Assembly (NCBI GenBank): GCA_002435715.1
Contig: DISD01000050.1
Coordinates: forward strand, 27,855 to 91,854
Origin: Rhodospirillaceae bacterium UBA6219
Lineage (GTDB): Bacteria; Pseudomonadota; Alphaproteobacteria; Rhodospirillales; Magnetospirillaceae
DNA length: 64,000 nucleotides
Direction of reading: 5' to 3'
This document shows positions 8,930 through 17,269 of the stretch, piece by piece. The notes under the pieces were generated by a model. The model was not told the DNA's origin and made no database searches. It saw only the letters and a list, made by a program, of their open reading frames with translations. Made by a program: the position numbers and the translations under genes. Positions within the stretch are counted from its first letter, which is position 1. Every line of letters begins with the position of its first letter.

Positions 8930-9349
8930 ATGCGCCCCACCGACACCTATCGCAAGCATCACCAGGAATTGCGCGCCATCGCCGACCGCGTCTCGCAGGT
9001 TCTGGATGTGGCCGCCATCACCCACGACCCGGCCGCCGCCGCCCAAGCGGTGCGCGAATTGTTCGGCAAGTTCAGCGTTCATCTGGCCTTGGAGGACAAC
9101 AGCCTTTATCCGCGCTGCCTGCGGGACGATGACCCGCGCCTGCGCCAGGTCGCCCAACGTTTCCAAGCCGAGATGGGCGATCTGGGCACACGTTTCGACG
9201 GCTACAAGAAATCCTGGCCCGGCCCCTTGGCCATCGCCCGCGATCCGGCGGCTTTCGTCGCCGACACCATCGCCGTACTGGACTTGCTGCGGGCCAGGGT
9301 TCAACGCGAAGAGAACGAATTTTACGACATCGTCGACAAGGTGGCGTGA
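8930..9349 (+). CDS. Hemerythrin-like HHE-domain protein
   Basis: A 139-residue all-helical protein of the hemerythrin/HHE cation-binding family. Candidate di-iron ligands are His10/His11 in RKHHQELR, the His and Glu of FSVHLALEDNSLYP, and the Glu pair near the C-terminus (REENEFYD). This is the expected H...H..E...E pattern, though one canonical His seems replaced by acidic residues, so the site may be divergent. Such single-domain proteins bind oxygen, nitric oxide or iron in the cytoplasm. The ribosome site is AAAGGA. Two palindromes in the upstream gap may be operators. The next gene starts 43 bases downstream. Confidence 0.8.
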   Translation: MRPTDTYRKHHQELRAIADRVSQVLDVAAITHDPAAAAQAVRELFGKFSVHLALEDNSLYPRCLRDDDPRLRQVAQRFQAEMGDLGTRFDGYKKSWPGPLAIARDPAAFVADTIAVLDLLRARVQREENEFYDIVDKVA

Positions 9350-9392
9350 AATCCTTGCATCGGTGCCGCCACAATGCTGTGATCCGGCCCCG

Positions 9393-10607
9393 ATGCGCCC
9401 TTTGCTCTCCCCCCTCCTGCTGGCCTTGCCCGTGCTGGCCGTCCTTGCCGCCCCGGCCCGCGCCGAGACGCCGCCACCGGCCACTATCGTCGTCGACGCC
9501 GCCAGCGGCGCGGTGATCGAGGACAAACAAGCCGGGCAACCGCGCCATCCCGCCTCGTTGACCAAGATGATGACCATCTATCTGGGCTTTCAGGCCGTCG
9601 AACAAGGCCGGGCCAAGATGGACACCCCGATCACGGTGTCGGACAAGGCGGCCGGCCAGGGCGGCTCGACCCTGGGCTTGCGCAGTGGCACGACCATTGC
9701 CTTGGGCGAAGCCTTGCGGGCGCTGGTGGTGCGTTCGGCCAACGACGCCGCCGTGGCCATCGCCGAACATCTGGCCGGCAGCGAGGAAGAATTCGCCCGC
9801 CAGATGACCCAACAAGCGGCGCGTCTGGGGATGAACGCCACCCGTTTCCACAACGCCACCGGCCTGACCGCGCCGGGCCATGTTACCACCGCCCGCGACA
9901 TGGCGGTGCTGGCCCTGGCGTTACGCCGCGACTTTCCCCAGCACTGGCGGCTGTTCGCCGCCACCTCCATGCGGTGGGGCAAGAACGTGCTGCCCACCGT
10001 CAACGGCTTCGTCGCGTCCTATCCCGGCGCCGAGGGGTTGAAGACCGGCTTCACCTGCCCGGCCGGTTACAACCTGGCCGCCGCCGCCCAGCGTGACGGC
10101 CGTGCCGCCATCGCCGTCATCATGGGCGCCACCGCCAAGGACCAGCGCCTGGCTTTGGCCAGCGGCTTGATGAACAAGGCGTTCAAGGCGCCGCCTGGCC
10201 CCCCCCTGCTGCAATTGGCCAATCTGGCCAGCGCCCCCCCGGACCTGAGTGCGGCGGTCTGCGACGGGCGCGGCGGCGGCGAAGAAAACGCCACCCCGCG
10301 TTTGCCCAAGGGCTGGGCCATCGAAGTGGCGGTCGGTTTCGACCGTGCCCAGGTCAAACGCCAGCTTGGCCAGAAAATGGCCGAATTGCGCCGCGCCCTG
10401 GGTGGCGGCAGCGCCTTCGTCTTGGTCCGTCCCGGCGGCGCCTTGCGCTATCGCGGGCTGATCGCCGGCCTGGCCGAGGACAAAGCCATTCCCGTATGCC
10501 TGAAATTGCGCCAAGACGACGAAAACAACTGCCTGGTCCTGCCCCCACCGGCCGTGGAAGGAGCCATGGAGACGGAACGCCGCTGGCGCATGCTGTCGGC
10601 CCGCTGA
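9393..10607 (+). CDS. D-alanyl-D-alanine carboxypeptidase (peptidase S11) with SPOR-like C-terminus
   Basis: A 404-residue low-molecular-weight penicillin-binding protein. It starts at ATG 9393, where a clean signal peptide begins (MRPLLSPLLLALPVLAVLAA, cleavage after ARA). All three active-site motifs are present: S55-L-T-K58 (nucleophile and general base), S115-A-N117 and K217-T-G219. The enzyme trims the terminal D-Ala from peptidoglycan pentapeptides in the periplasm. Residues 300-390 resemble a SPOR domain (EVAVGFDRAQVKRQL... and RYRGLIAGL...CLKL), which binds septal glycan; the match is weaker than for the catalytic part. The frame is open further upstream, but that part overlaps the hemerythrin gene and has no signal peptide. 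Confidence 0.9.
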   Translation: MRPLLSPLLLALPVLAVLAAPARAETPPPATIVVDAASGAVIEDKQAGQPRHPASLTKMMTIYLGFQAVEQGRAKMDTPITVSDKAAGQGGSTLGLRSGTTIALGEALRALVVRSANDAAVAIAEHLAGSEEEFARQMTQQAARLGMNATRFHNATGLTAPGHVTTARDMAVLALALRRDFPQHWRLFAATSMRWGKNVLPTVNGFVASYPGAEGLKTGFTCPAGYNLAAAAQRDGRAAIAVIMGATAKDQRLALASGLMNKAFKAPPGPPLLQLANLASAPPDLSAAVCDGRGGGEENATPRLPKGWAIEVAVGFDRAQVKRQLGQKMAELRRALGGGSAFVLVRPGGALRYRGLIAGLAEDKAIPVCLKLRQDDENNCLVLPPPAVEGAMETERRWRMLSAR

Positions 10608-10697
10608 CCCCACCCACAGGATGGTTGCGACGCAAAGGGCTTCGGGAGCATAATATTGGCGGACAGAAGTTCCACCCGTCGGCAGAAGGCTTGGCAC

Positions 10698-11057
10698 GTG
10701 GATAGACACGACACCAACCCCCTGGAAATACTCAGCCAACGTTTGCACCTGATGGGCAACGTCTTGGGTTTCCTGTGCTGTGCGTGGATCGCCGTGGTTG
10801 GCTCGACGTTGATGACGGAAATCAATGCCGACCGTATCGGCAACCATCGTTCACCCGCGGTGGTCGAACAGATGAAGGAATGCGACGGCGCCTTCGCCCA
10901 GCGTTTCGCCTGTACCGACGACATCTTGCTGCGCGGCGAACGCGGCGGCGCGTCCGAGGTTTTCCTGCGCCTGCTGGCCACCTTGATGCTGCCCGGCGTC
11001 GCGTGGTCCATGTGGCGGGCGGTGTTGGAAAAAACCGACCGCTTGTGCCGCCACTAG
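10698..11057 (+). CDS. Small two-helix membrane protein, function unknown
   Basis: A 119-residue hypothetical protein. I prefer the GTG at 10698 because AGAAGG lies eight bases upstream; a TTG at 10656 would add 14 residues. One transmembrane helix lies near residues 15-40 (GNVLGFLCCAWIAVVGSTLM) and a second near 90-110 (LLATLMLPGVAWSMW). Between them is a polar loop with two Cys (ECDGAFAQRFACTDD) that would be periplasmic if the termini are inside, so a disulfide is possible. No family is recognised. Confidence 0.55.
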   Translation: MDRHDTNPLEILSQRLHLMGNVLGFLCCAWIAVVGSTLMTEINADRIGNHRSPAVVEQMKECDGAFAQRFACTDDILLRGERGGASEVFLRLLATLMLPGVAWSMWRAVLEKTDRLCRH

Positions 11058-11098
11058 TGCACTGATTCATTGATTTCGTGAACCGTCTGTCTGGATCG

Positions 11099-11163
11099 GA
11101 GCACTGGGGACCAGCCCCCAATCCACAGCCTTTGTTCGGCCTCGCCCCTTGGCCCCGGTGCTC
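11099..11163. other. Long intergenic hairpin
   Basis: GAGCACTGGGG (11099-11109) pairs with CCCCGGTGCTC (11153-11163), eleven pairs including one G-T, enclosing a 43-base G/C-rich loop. It sits in the 172-base gap before the solute-binding-protein gene. There is no T-run after it, so it is not a standard terminator; it could be an mRNA leader structure or a small structured RNA. Nothing in it resembles a tRNA or SRP RNA. Confidence 0.3.
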
Positions 11164-11229
11164 TAAATCGTTGACGCCGGCTCACGGCTGGTTTTTCCTG
11201 TCAGTTGCTTTTTCCAGCAAGGGCCGTGC

Positions 11230-11988
11230 ATGCGCCTGTGGCTTTCCCTTTTTGGTCTGCTGTGTGTTGCAATCGTCCGGCCGACCTTGGCCCAGGAGGT
11301 GGCGGTCGGAATCACCTCGACCGCGCCGCCCTTTGTCGAAGTCGATGCCGAGGGGCGCTTGACCGGCGGGTTCAATGTCGAACTGGCCCGGCTGCTGTGT
11401 CAACGCATGGGCCGCCCCTGCAGCCTGGAAAAGACCGGCTTTCCGCAATTGCTGACCCGGATCGAGGAAGGCACCTTCCAGATCGGCTTCGCCAATCTGC
11501 TGAAGAACGCGGAACGGGAACAAAAGATGCTGTTCTCGGCCCCCATTTGGCGCTCGACCTCGTCCTTCGTCAGCCGGGCCGGCTCGCCGGTCGTCGATCC
11601 GGCCAAAGCGCGCCGCAACGGCCGGATCTGCGTGGTTCACAAGTCCCAGCAGGAAGCCTTCATCGCCGACCAACCCGGCCCCCAGGCTCATTTGGTTCCC
11701 ACCGCTTCGCATGCGGACTTGTTCGACGCCCTGACCAACGGCCGTTGCGACGCCGCCTTGCTGCCCACGGTCCACGTTTTGTCGTTTTTGGCCAGCCCCG
11801 CCGGCAGCAATTACGATTATTCCGGGCCGCCCTTGCAGGAACCGCGGCTCTCGGGCAACGTCCATATCGTGGTGGCGAAAAGCCGACCGGAATTACTGGA
11901 TTCCCTGAACGCCGCCATCGCCGCCATCAACCGAGACGGCAGCTACCGCGCTTTGATCGCCCGTTTCTTCCCCTTCGACATCCTTTAG
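11230..11988 (+). CDS. Periplasmic solute-binding protein (SBP_bac_3 type) paired with a sensor kinase
   Basis: A 252-residue protein with a signal peptide (MRLWLSLFGLLCVAIVRPTLA) and the family-3 binding-protein fold seen in amino-acid ABC transporters: VGITSTAPPFVEVDAEGRLTGGFNVELARLL at the N-terminus, then GFPQLLTRIEEGTFQIGFANL and CVVHKSQQEAFIAD. No permease or ATPase is near; instead its stop codon is two bases from the start of a membrane histidine kinase. This suggests it senses rather than transports, presenting a ligand to the kinase as such proteins do in several sensory systems. The ligand is unknown. Four cysteines (two in CQRMGRPC) could form disulfides in the periplasm. Confidence 0.8.
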   Translation: MRLWLSLFGLLCVAIVRPTLAQEVAVGITSTAPPFVEVDAEGRLTGGFNVELARLLCQRMGRPCSLEKTGFPQLLTRIEEGTFQIGFANLLKNAEREQKMLFSAPIWRSTSSFVSRAGSPVVDPAKARRNGRICVVHKSQQEAFIADQPGPQAHLVPTASHADLFDALTNGRCDAALLPTVHVLSFLASPAGSNYDYSGPPLQEPRLSGNVHIVVAKSRPELLDSLNAAIAAINRDGSYRALIARFFPFDIL

Positions 11989-11990
11989 AC

Positions 11991-14219
11991 ATGCCGCGTT
12001 CCCCCGCCCCCCGCCTGCCGTCACTGCAACGCCGATTGTTGGCCTTCGCCATCGCGCTGACCCTGGTGGTGCTGGCGGCGTTGGGGGCCATGCTGATTTC
12101 GGGGACCGCCACCCATACCGCCATCCAGGACAGCCGCACCCAGACCGTTCCCCACATCCTGGAACGTCAACGCGCCACCGCCAACCTGGAACGCCTGATC
12201 CGCTTCGGTTGGATCGCCGCCACCGCCCAAGCCCCCAAGGATTGGCGACAAGCGGCGATCACCGCCCAGGCTTTGGCCTACCATCCCTCGCTGGCCTTCG
12301 ACGAGGAATTACGCCGCCAAGTCATCCAGGTGCACGCCACCATCCGCCAAGTCATCGCGCTTCGCGAACAGGCCCAGGATTTGCGCCATTCCGGGCAGGA
12401 CAACAAGCGGGCGGACATCGTCGACGAAGAAGCCAAGAATCTGTGGACCCCCCAGGAAAGCGTGCTGGCCACCCTGCAGGGACGACTGGCCGACGACGCC
12501 GCCGCGCTGATCGTCACCCGCATGGACCGCATCTCGCGGATTTCCAACCTGACGCTGCAATCGGCCGTCTTCACCACCTTGGTCATCTTGACCATCGTCG
12601 GCGCCACCGCCTGGATGGTCGGGCGCAACCTGTTGCGTCCGGTGGTCGGGCTGGCCCAGGCCATGCGAAACACCCAACTGGGCCATGACAATCCGGCCCT
12701 GCCCCAACCGGCCACCGCCGAAATCGCCGTATTGCAAGATGCCGTCGGACAATTGCACGACGCGTTGCATCAAGCCAATCTGCGCGAGCATGCGCTGCGA
12801 TCCAGCGAACAGCGTCTGAATTCGATCTTTTCGGCCTCGGAAGCGGCCATCGTGCTGACCGATTCCATCGGCCAAGTGATGCAGGCCAACGATTCCTTCC
12901 TGCGCCTGTTGGGTCTGAGGGACACCTTGGACCTGACCTTGCAACAGCTGACCCATCCCGAGGACCGCCCCCGCAGCGCCGCCATCTTCAAGGCCATGAC
13001 GGCGGGCGAGATCGACCGTTATCGGATGGATGCCAGATTGGTTCGGATGGACGGCACCTTCGTCTGGGTGGACGTCACCATCCGCGCCATCCGCGATGGC
13101 GCCGCGCCGCCCCACCAATACGTCGCCGTGGCCATCGACATTTCGGACCGCGTCCGGGCGGAAAAGGAATTGTTGTTCATCCGTTCGCTGGTCAACCAAA
13201 GCGCCGACCCCATTTATTGCCTGGATCCCCTGGATGGCGGCCGCATGGTCTGGGCCAACGCCGCCACCTGCCGGCATTTCGGCGTCTCGGAAGCCCAATT
13301 GCTGAACATGCGTATCCCCGATTGGGATCCCGGCATGGACATGCAGCGAACCGAGCAGGTGATGCGGGATTCTTTGCGCAATGACACCCACGTGGTGGAA
13401 ACCACCCATCGCATCGCCGGCGGCGAGGTGATTCCGGTCGAGGTGTCGGCCTCAACCCTGGAACATGACGGCCGGCCCTACATCGCCGGCTATATCCGCG
13501 ATATCCGCGACCGCAACCGCATGCTGGAAACGGTGCGCCGCTCCAACGAGGATTTGCAGCAATTCGCTTATGTGGCCAGTCACGACCTGCAAGAGCCTCT
13601 GCGCATGGTGGCCAGCTTTCTGCAATTGCTGGAACGCCGTTACGGCACCAAGCTGGATGACGACGGACGCGAATACATCCGTTTCGCGGTCGACGGCGCT
13701 GTGCGTATGAAGCAGTTGATCGAGGATCTTCTGGCTTTTTCCCGCATTGATTCCCGGGGGGCGCCGCTGATCCCCACCTCGCTGGAACGCGCCGCCCGTG
13801 AAGCCAGCGACAATCTGATCGCCACCATCTCCGAAAGCGGCGCCAGCATCGAGTGGAAAAACCCGCTGCCCCAGGTCGTGGGCGACGAGATCCAGTTGGT
13901 GCGCCTGATGCAGAACCTGTTGGGGAACGCCATCAAATACCGGTCCCCCGACAAGCCGGTGGCAATCAGCGTCTCGGCCATCAGGCGGGGGGATATGTGG
14001 ATTGTGTCGGTGGCCGACAACGGGATCGGCATCGCCGCCGAATACCACGATCGCATCTTCATGATTTTCCAGCGCCTGCACGGAATCGGCGCCTATGAAG
14101 GAACCGGCATCGGCTTGGCCATCTGCAAACGTATTGTCGAGCGCCATGGTGGGGAAATCTGGGTCGAATCCCAAGAAAACATGGGTTCCGTCTTTAAATT
14201 TACCCTGAAGGCGGTTTAG
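11991..14219 (+). CDS. Membrane PAS-domain sensor histidine kinase
   Basis: A 742-residue kinase starting at ATG 11991, two bases after the binding-protein gene, so the two are translated together. The frame is open upstream, but that part overlaps the binding protein. TM1 is about 17-38, a helical periplasmic region of 150 residues follows, TM2 is about 191-211, then HAMP-like (212-265), PAS (about 272-390), a second PAS (about 395-510), a HisKA helix pair with phospho-acceptor His531 in ASHDLQEPLR, and an intact ATPase domain (N646 in LLGNAIKY, D676 in DNGIGI, then GTGIGLAICKRIVE). The DLQEPLR version of the H-box is typical of phytochrome-type kinases. No response regulator is adjacent. 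Confidence 0.9.
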   Translation: MPRSPAPRLPSLQRRLLAFAIALTLVVLAALGAMLISGTATHTAIQDSRTQTVPHILERQRATANLERLIRFGWIAATAQAPKDWRQAAITAQALAYHPSLAFDEELRRQVIQVHATIRQVIALREQAQDLRHSGQDNKRADIVDEEAKNLWTPQESVLATLQGRLADDAAALIVTRMDRISRISNLTLQSAVFTTLVILTIVGATAWMVGRNLLRPVVGLAQAMRNTQLGHDNPALPQPATAEIAVLQDAVGQLHDALHQANLREHALRSSEQRLNSIFSASEAAIVLTDSIGQVMQANDSFLRLLGLRDTLDLTLQQLTHPEDRPRSAAIFKAMTAGEIDRYRMDARLVRMDGTFVWVDVTIRAIRDGAAPPHQYVAVAIDISDRVRAEKELLFIRSLVNQSADPIYCLDPLDGGRMVWANAATCRHFGVSEAQLLNMRIPDWDPGMDMQRTEQVMRDSLRNDTHVVETTHRIAGGEVIPVEVSASTLEHDGRPYIAGYIRDIRDRNRMLETVRRSNEDLQQFAYVASHDLQEPLRMVASFLQLLERRYGTKLDDDGREYIRFAVDGAVRMKQLIEDLLAFSRIDSRGAPLIPTSLERAAREASDNLIATISESGASIEWKNPLPQVVGDEIQLVRLMQNLLGNAIKYRSPDKPVAISVSAIRRGDMWIVSVADNGIGIAAEYHDRIFMIFQRLHGIGAYEGTGIGLAICKRIVERHGGEIWVESQENMGSVFKFTLKAV

Positions 14220-14363
14220 GGTCTCTCACCGCTTCTTGCCTGACCTGAACATCACGACAGCAATAGCTTTCTCTACGACTTAATGATCATTGGTAATTTG
14301 GTGACAGCGCTGGAAGCTGGCGGTATCTTTTTTCGCCATCGCCAGACCATCGGAACATGACCA

Positions 14364-14885
14364 ATGGATAAGTCCCTTTCGGGTGTCGAACGCACTTTCC
14401 AGACCGACGAGATCATCGTCAGCAAAACCGACCCCACCGGGCGCATCGTCTATGCCAACGACATCTTCATCGACATCAGCGGCTATACGGTGGACGAAGT
14501 CCTGGGCCAACCCCACAACATGATCCGCCATCCCGACATGCCGCGGGCGGTGTTCAAGTTGTTGTGGGAACGCATCTCCGCCGGTCACGAGATTTTTGCC
14601 TATGTGGTCAACCGCTGTAAGAACGGCGACCATTACTGGGTGCTGGCCCACGTCACCCCCAATTTCGACGAAGCCGGCAAGATCGTCGGCTATCATTCCT
14701 GTCGGCGCACCCCCAAGCGTCAGGCGGTCGAAACCATGAGCCGGCTTTACGCCCAGTTGCGCGAACTGGAAAGCCAGAATGATCGCAAAGCCGGGCTGGA
14801 AAAGTCGTCCGCCGCTTTGCAACAGGCGGTGCAGTCGCTGGGTTTCGCCAGCTATGACCGCTTCATCCTCAGCTTGGGCCGCTAG
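14364..14885 (+). CDS. Aer-type PAS-domain protein
   Basis: A 173-residue cytoplasmic protein. Residues 10-125 match the PAS domain of the aerotaxis receptor Aer (NDIFIDISGYTVDEVLGQPHNMIRHPDMP, then NRCKNGDHYW), which in E. coli binds FAD and senses redox state. The Trp that follows GEP in E. coli Aer is Ile here (GHEIFAY), so cofactor binding is not certain. Residues 130-173 are a helical tail. There is no HAMP or signalling domain; these are in the next gene, 12 bases downstream, so the pair looks like Aer split into sensor and receptor. Confidence is high for the PAS domain and moderate for FAD binding. Confidence 0.85.
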   Translation: MDKSLSGVERTFQTDEIIVSKTDPTGRIVYANDIFIDISGYTVDEVLGQPHNMIRHPDMPRAVFKLLWERISAGHEIFAYVVNRCKNGDHYWVLAHVTPNFDEAGKIVGYHSCRRTPKRQAVETMSRLYAQLRELESQNDRKAGLEKSSAALQQAVQSLGFASYDRFILSLGR

Positions 14886-14897
14886 GGAGAATCCGCG

Positions 14898-16694
14898 ATG
14901 AGCATCAAGACCTCGATTCGCAAGCAGGCCCGGTTGGTCAGCGGCGGATTCGTCGCCATCGTCCTGTTGCTGGCGGTGTTCAGCTTGGCCGGCGTCATGC
15001 AAAGCCTGTCCCAGGCCACCGAACAAGATGAAATCCTGGAACATCTGCACACCAAGGTGGCACCGTTCCAATTGCTGGCCCGCCAGTTGCAGCTGGATGT
15101 GGTGCAGGTCCAGCAACTCCTGAGCGACGTTTCGGCCACCCGTGGCGAAAACGGCCTGGACGACGGCTTCGACAAGGCCGCCAGCTTCGCCAAGCAATTC
15201 AACACCCATATGGAAAAAGCGCGCGGCCTGGCCGTCGAAATGCAGGCCACCAAGGTGTTGCCGCATCTGGACGCCGTCGCCAAGGCGTTTCCCGGCTATT
15301 ACGAAACCGGTCAGCGCATGGCCCACGCCTATCTGGACAAAGGCACCAGCGCCGGCAACGGCTTCATGGAGGAATTCGACCAGCAGGCGGGCAACCTGAC
15401 CCAATCCCTGGAAGCCCTGCTGGCCGAATCCGATTCGTTGATGGTGGCCGAACGCGATACCGCCAATGCCGCCATCCAATCGGCGCGGGTCAAGGCGTGG
15501 ACGGTTTCCGCCCTGCTGGCGGTGCTGACCCTTATCGGTCTGGGACTGGCCATGTTCACCGGCCGCAACATCAACCAGACCGCGGCCCTGCTGGAAGAAG
15601 CCGGCGTCACCATGTCGCGGGCGGCACGCGGGGATTTGAACGCCCGTATCGTGCGGATCAAACGCCATGACGAAATCGGCCAATTGCTGGTGGCGGTCAA
15701 CCGCGTGCTGGATCTGACCGAAACCTTCGCCAAGGAAATCGGCGCCGCCATGGCCGCCGCCCAGCGCAAGGAATATTTCCGCTACATCCCCGAGGAAGGC
15801 CTGCGTGGCGACTTCCTGCGCTTCGTGCGGTCCATGAACAACATCCTGGCGGCCATGGAAATGCGCGATTCCAAGACCTTGGAATTCGAAGCCACCGTCA
15901 AGGGCATGGTGGAAGACGTGGCGCAGTCCACCCAGGGCATCAGCGACACCGCCAACATGATGGCGCATCGCTCGGAAGCCACCGGCGGCCGTTCTCTGGA
16001 AGTGGGCGAAGCCGCCCACGCCACCACCGAACGGGCCGAAATCGTTTCGGAAGCCACCCGCCAATTGGTGGCCTCGATCAACGAAATCGCCGCCCAGGCG
16101 ACCCAATCCAGTTCGGTGGCGCGTCAAGCCACCGCACAGATTTCCGCCACCTCGTCACGCATGGACGAACTGGCCCAGGCCATCTCGCAGATCGGCCAGG
16201 TGGTCGGCCTGATCAACACCATCGCCGGCCAGACCAACCTGTTGGCGCTGAACGCCACCATCGAAGCCGCCCGCGCTGGCGAGGCCGGACGCGGCTTTGC
16301 CGTGGTGGCCAACGAGGTCAAGAACCTGGCCAACCAGACCGCGACCGCCACCGGCACCATCACCGGCCAAGTGGAAGCGGTGCAATCGGCGGCACGCGAA
16401 GCCATCGACGCCATCTCCGACATCGTCAGCACCATCGCAAGCATCGAAGGCATCGCCGCCGCCATCGCCGGTGCGGTGCAGGAACAGGAAGCTTCGACGC
16501 AAGAGATTTCGCGCAACATCGAAGGCGTGGTCCAAGAAGCCGAACACGTGTCGCACAGCGTGTCGCAATTGTCGCAATCGTCGGCGCAATCTTGCGCCGG
16601 AACCGTGCGCGTCATCTGGTCCGCCCGCAAACTGGCCAATGTGGTGACCTCGATGCATGACAAGGTCACCGACTACATCCAATCGGTCAGCTGA
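14898..16694 (+). CDS. Methyl-accepting chemotaxis protein, partner of the Aer-type PAS protein
   Basis: A 598-residue receptor. TM1 is about 13-35 (GGFVAIVLLLAVFSLAGVM), a periplasmic four-helix-bundle-like region covers 36-195, TM2 is about 197-218, then HAMP. A linker contains the repeated feature RKEYFRYIPEEGLRGDFLRFVRSM (about 290-315), seen in cytoplasmic-PAS-associated receptors. The signalling coiled coil carries the tip GQTNLLALNATIEAARAGE (about 445-465). The ribosome site is AGGGAG, in the 12-base gap after the PAS gene. Together the two genes could form an energy-taxis receptor in which the separate PAS protein docks on the receptor; that docking is inference. Confidence 0.88.
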   Translation: MSIKTSIRKQARLVSGGFVAIVLLLAVFSLAGVMQSLSQATEQDEILEHLHTKVAPFQLLARQLQLDVVQVQQLLSDVSATRGENGLDDGFDKAASFAKQFNTHMEKARGLAVEMQATKVLPHLDAVAKAFPGYYETGQRMAHAYLDKGTSAGNGFMEEFDQQAGNLTQSLEALLAESDSLMVAERDTANAAIQSARVKAWTVSALLAVLTLIGLGLAMFTGRNINQTAALLEEAGVTMSRAARGDLNARIVRIKRHDEIGQLLVAVNRVLDLTETFAKEIGAAMAAAQRKEYFRYIPEEGLRGDFLRFVRSMNNILAAMEMRDSKTLEFEATVKGMVEDVAQSTQGISDTANMMAHRSEATGGRSLEVGEAAHATTERAEIVSEATRQLVASINEIAAQATQSSSVARQATAQISATSSRMDELAQAISQIGQVVGLINTIAGQTNLLALNATIEAARAGEAGRGFAVVANEVKNLANQTATATGTITGQVEAVQSAAREAIDAISDIVSTIASIEGIAAAIAGAVQEQEASTQEISRNIEGVVQEAEHVSHSVSQLSQSSAQSCAGTVRVIWSARKLANVVTSMHDKVTDYIQSVS

Positions 16695-16720
16695 GACCGG
16701 ACCGATCCCCGGATCACCAT

Positions 16721-16758
16721 AAAAAAGCGTGCTGCCGATGACCGGCAGCACGCTTTTT
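16721..16758. terminator. Bidirectional Rho-independent terminator
   Basis: GCGTGCTGCCG pairs perfectly with CGGCAGCACGC around the loop ATGAC, flanked by six A residues on the left and five T residues on the right. It therefore ends both the chemoreceptor transcript from the left and the STAS-gene transcript from the right. Confidence 0.9.
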
Positions 16759-16823
16759 CTTTGACCTGCCATCTTGGCAGAAACGGGAATTCACCGGCCT
16801 GACGTCATAACGCCACGCTGATG

Positions 16824-17126
16824 TCACATCCGTTCGATTTGAAACATTTTCGAGGCGTCGGTCAGGTCCAGCAAGCGGGCGACATAACCCTGGGGATTAC
16901 GCAGAATGACGGGAACACCTTGCAAGTCTTCGCTGGCAATATACAGAAGACCAAGACCGACAGAATCGATAGTGGTAAGTCCGCTCAGATCAAACACAAG
17001 CTTTGACGGCTTGGTCGACTTCAGAGAATCCAACAGTTTCTCAAAGGTATCATTAGCGGAAAAATCGAGTTGTCCTTCCAGGACAACCATCGCGGTATTC
17101 CCGTCATTCTGAACCTTGTATTCCAT
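16824..17126 (-). CDS. STAS-domain anti-anti-sigma factor
   Basis: A 100-residue single STAS domain of the SpoIIAA/RsbV type. The phosphorylatable serine is Ser55 in LTTIDSVGLGLL, the classical position, following KLVFDLSGL. In partner-switching systems the unphosphorylated protein binds an anti-sigma kinase and frees its target; the kinase phosphorylates this Ser and a PP2C phosphatase removes the phosphate. Both activities are encoded by the divergent gene at 17270, about 145 bases away. The arrangement resembles HsbA with HsbR in Pseudomonas, where HsbA controls FlgM and c-di-GMP signalling; the target here is not known. Confidence 0.9.
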   Translation of the reverse strand: MEYKVQNDGNTAMVVLEGQLDFSANDTFEKLLDSLKSTKPSKLVFDLSGLTTIDSVGLGLLYIASEDLQGVPVILRNPQGYVARLLDLTDASKMFQIERM

Positions 17127-17269
17127 GTCATCACCCTTGCACGCGCAATCTTGAAGGCGCCACCATTATGACCTATGCTTTAGTCAGCATCGGGCGGATG
17201 GTGACAGCACAACCCGCCCCAAACAAGTTTTTTCTCTCCCCATTCTGTCTGCCCCGTCGGAGCGCCGCG

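Noticed and set aside
11205..11990. Longer N-terminus for the kinase at 11991
   Set aside because: The open frame upstream is antiphase to the solute-binding protein and Arg/Pro-rich; the ATG at 11991 begins directly before the first membrane helix.
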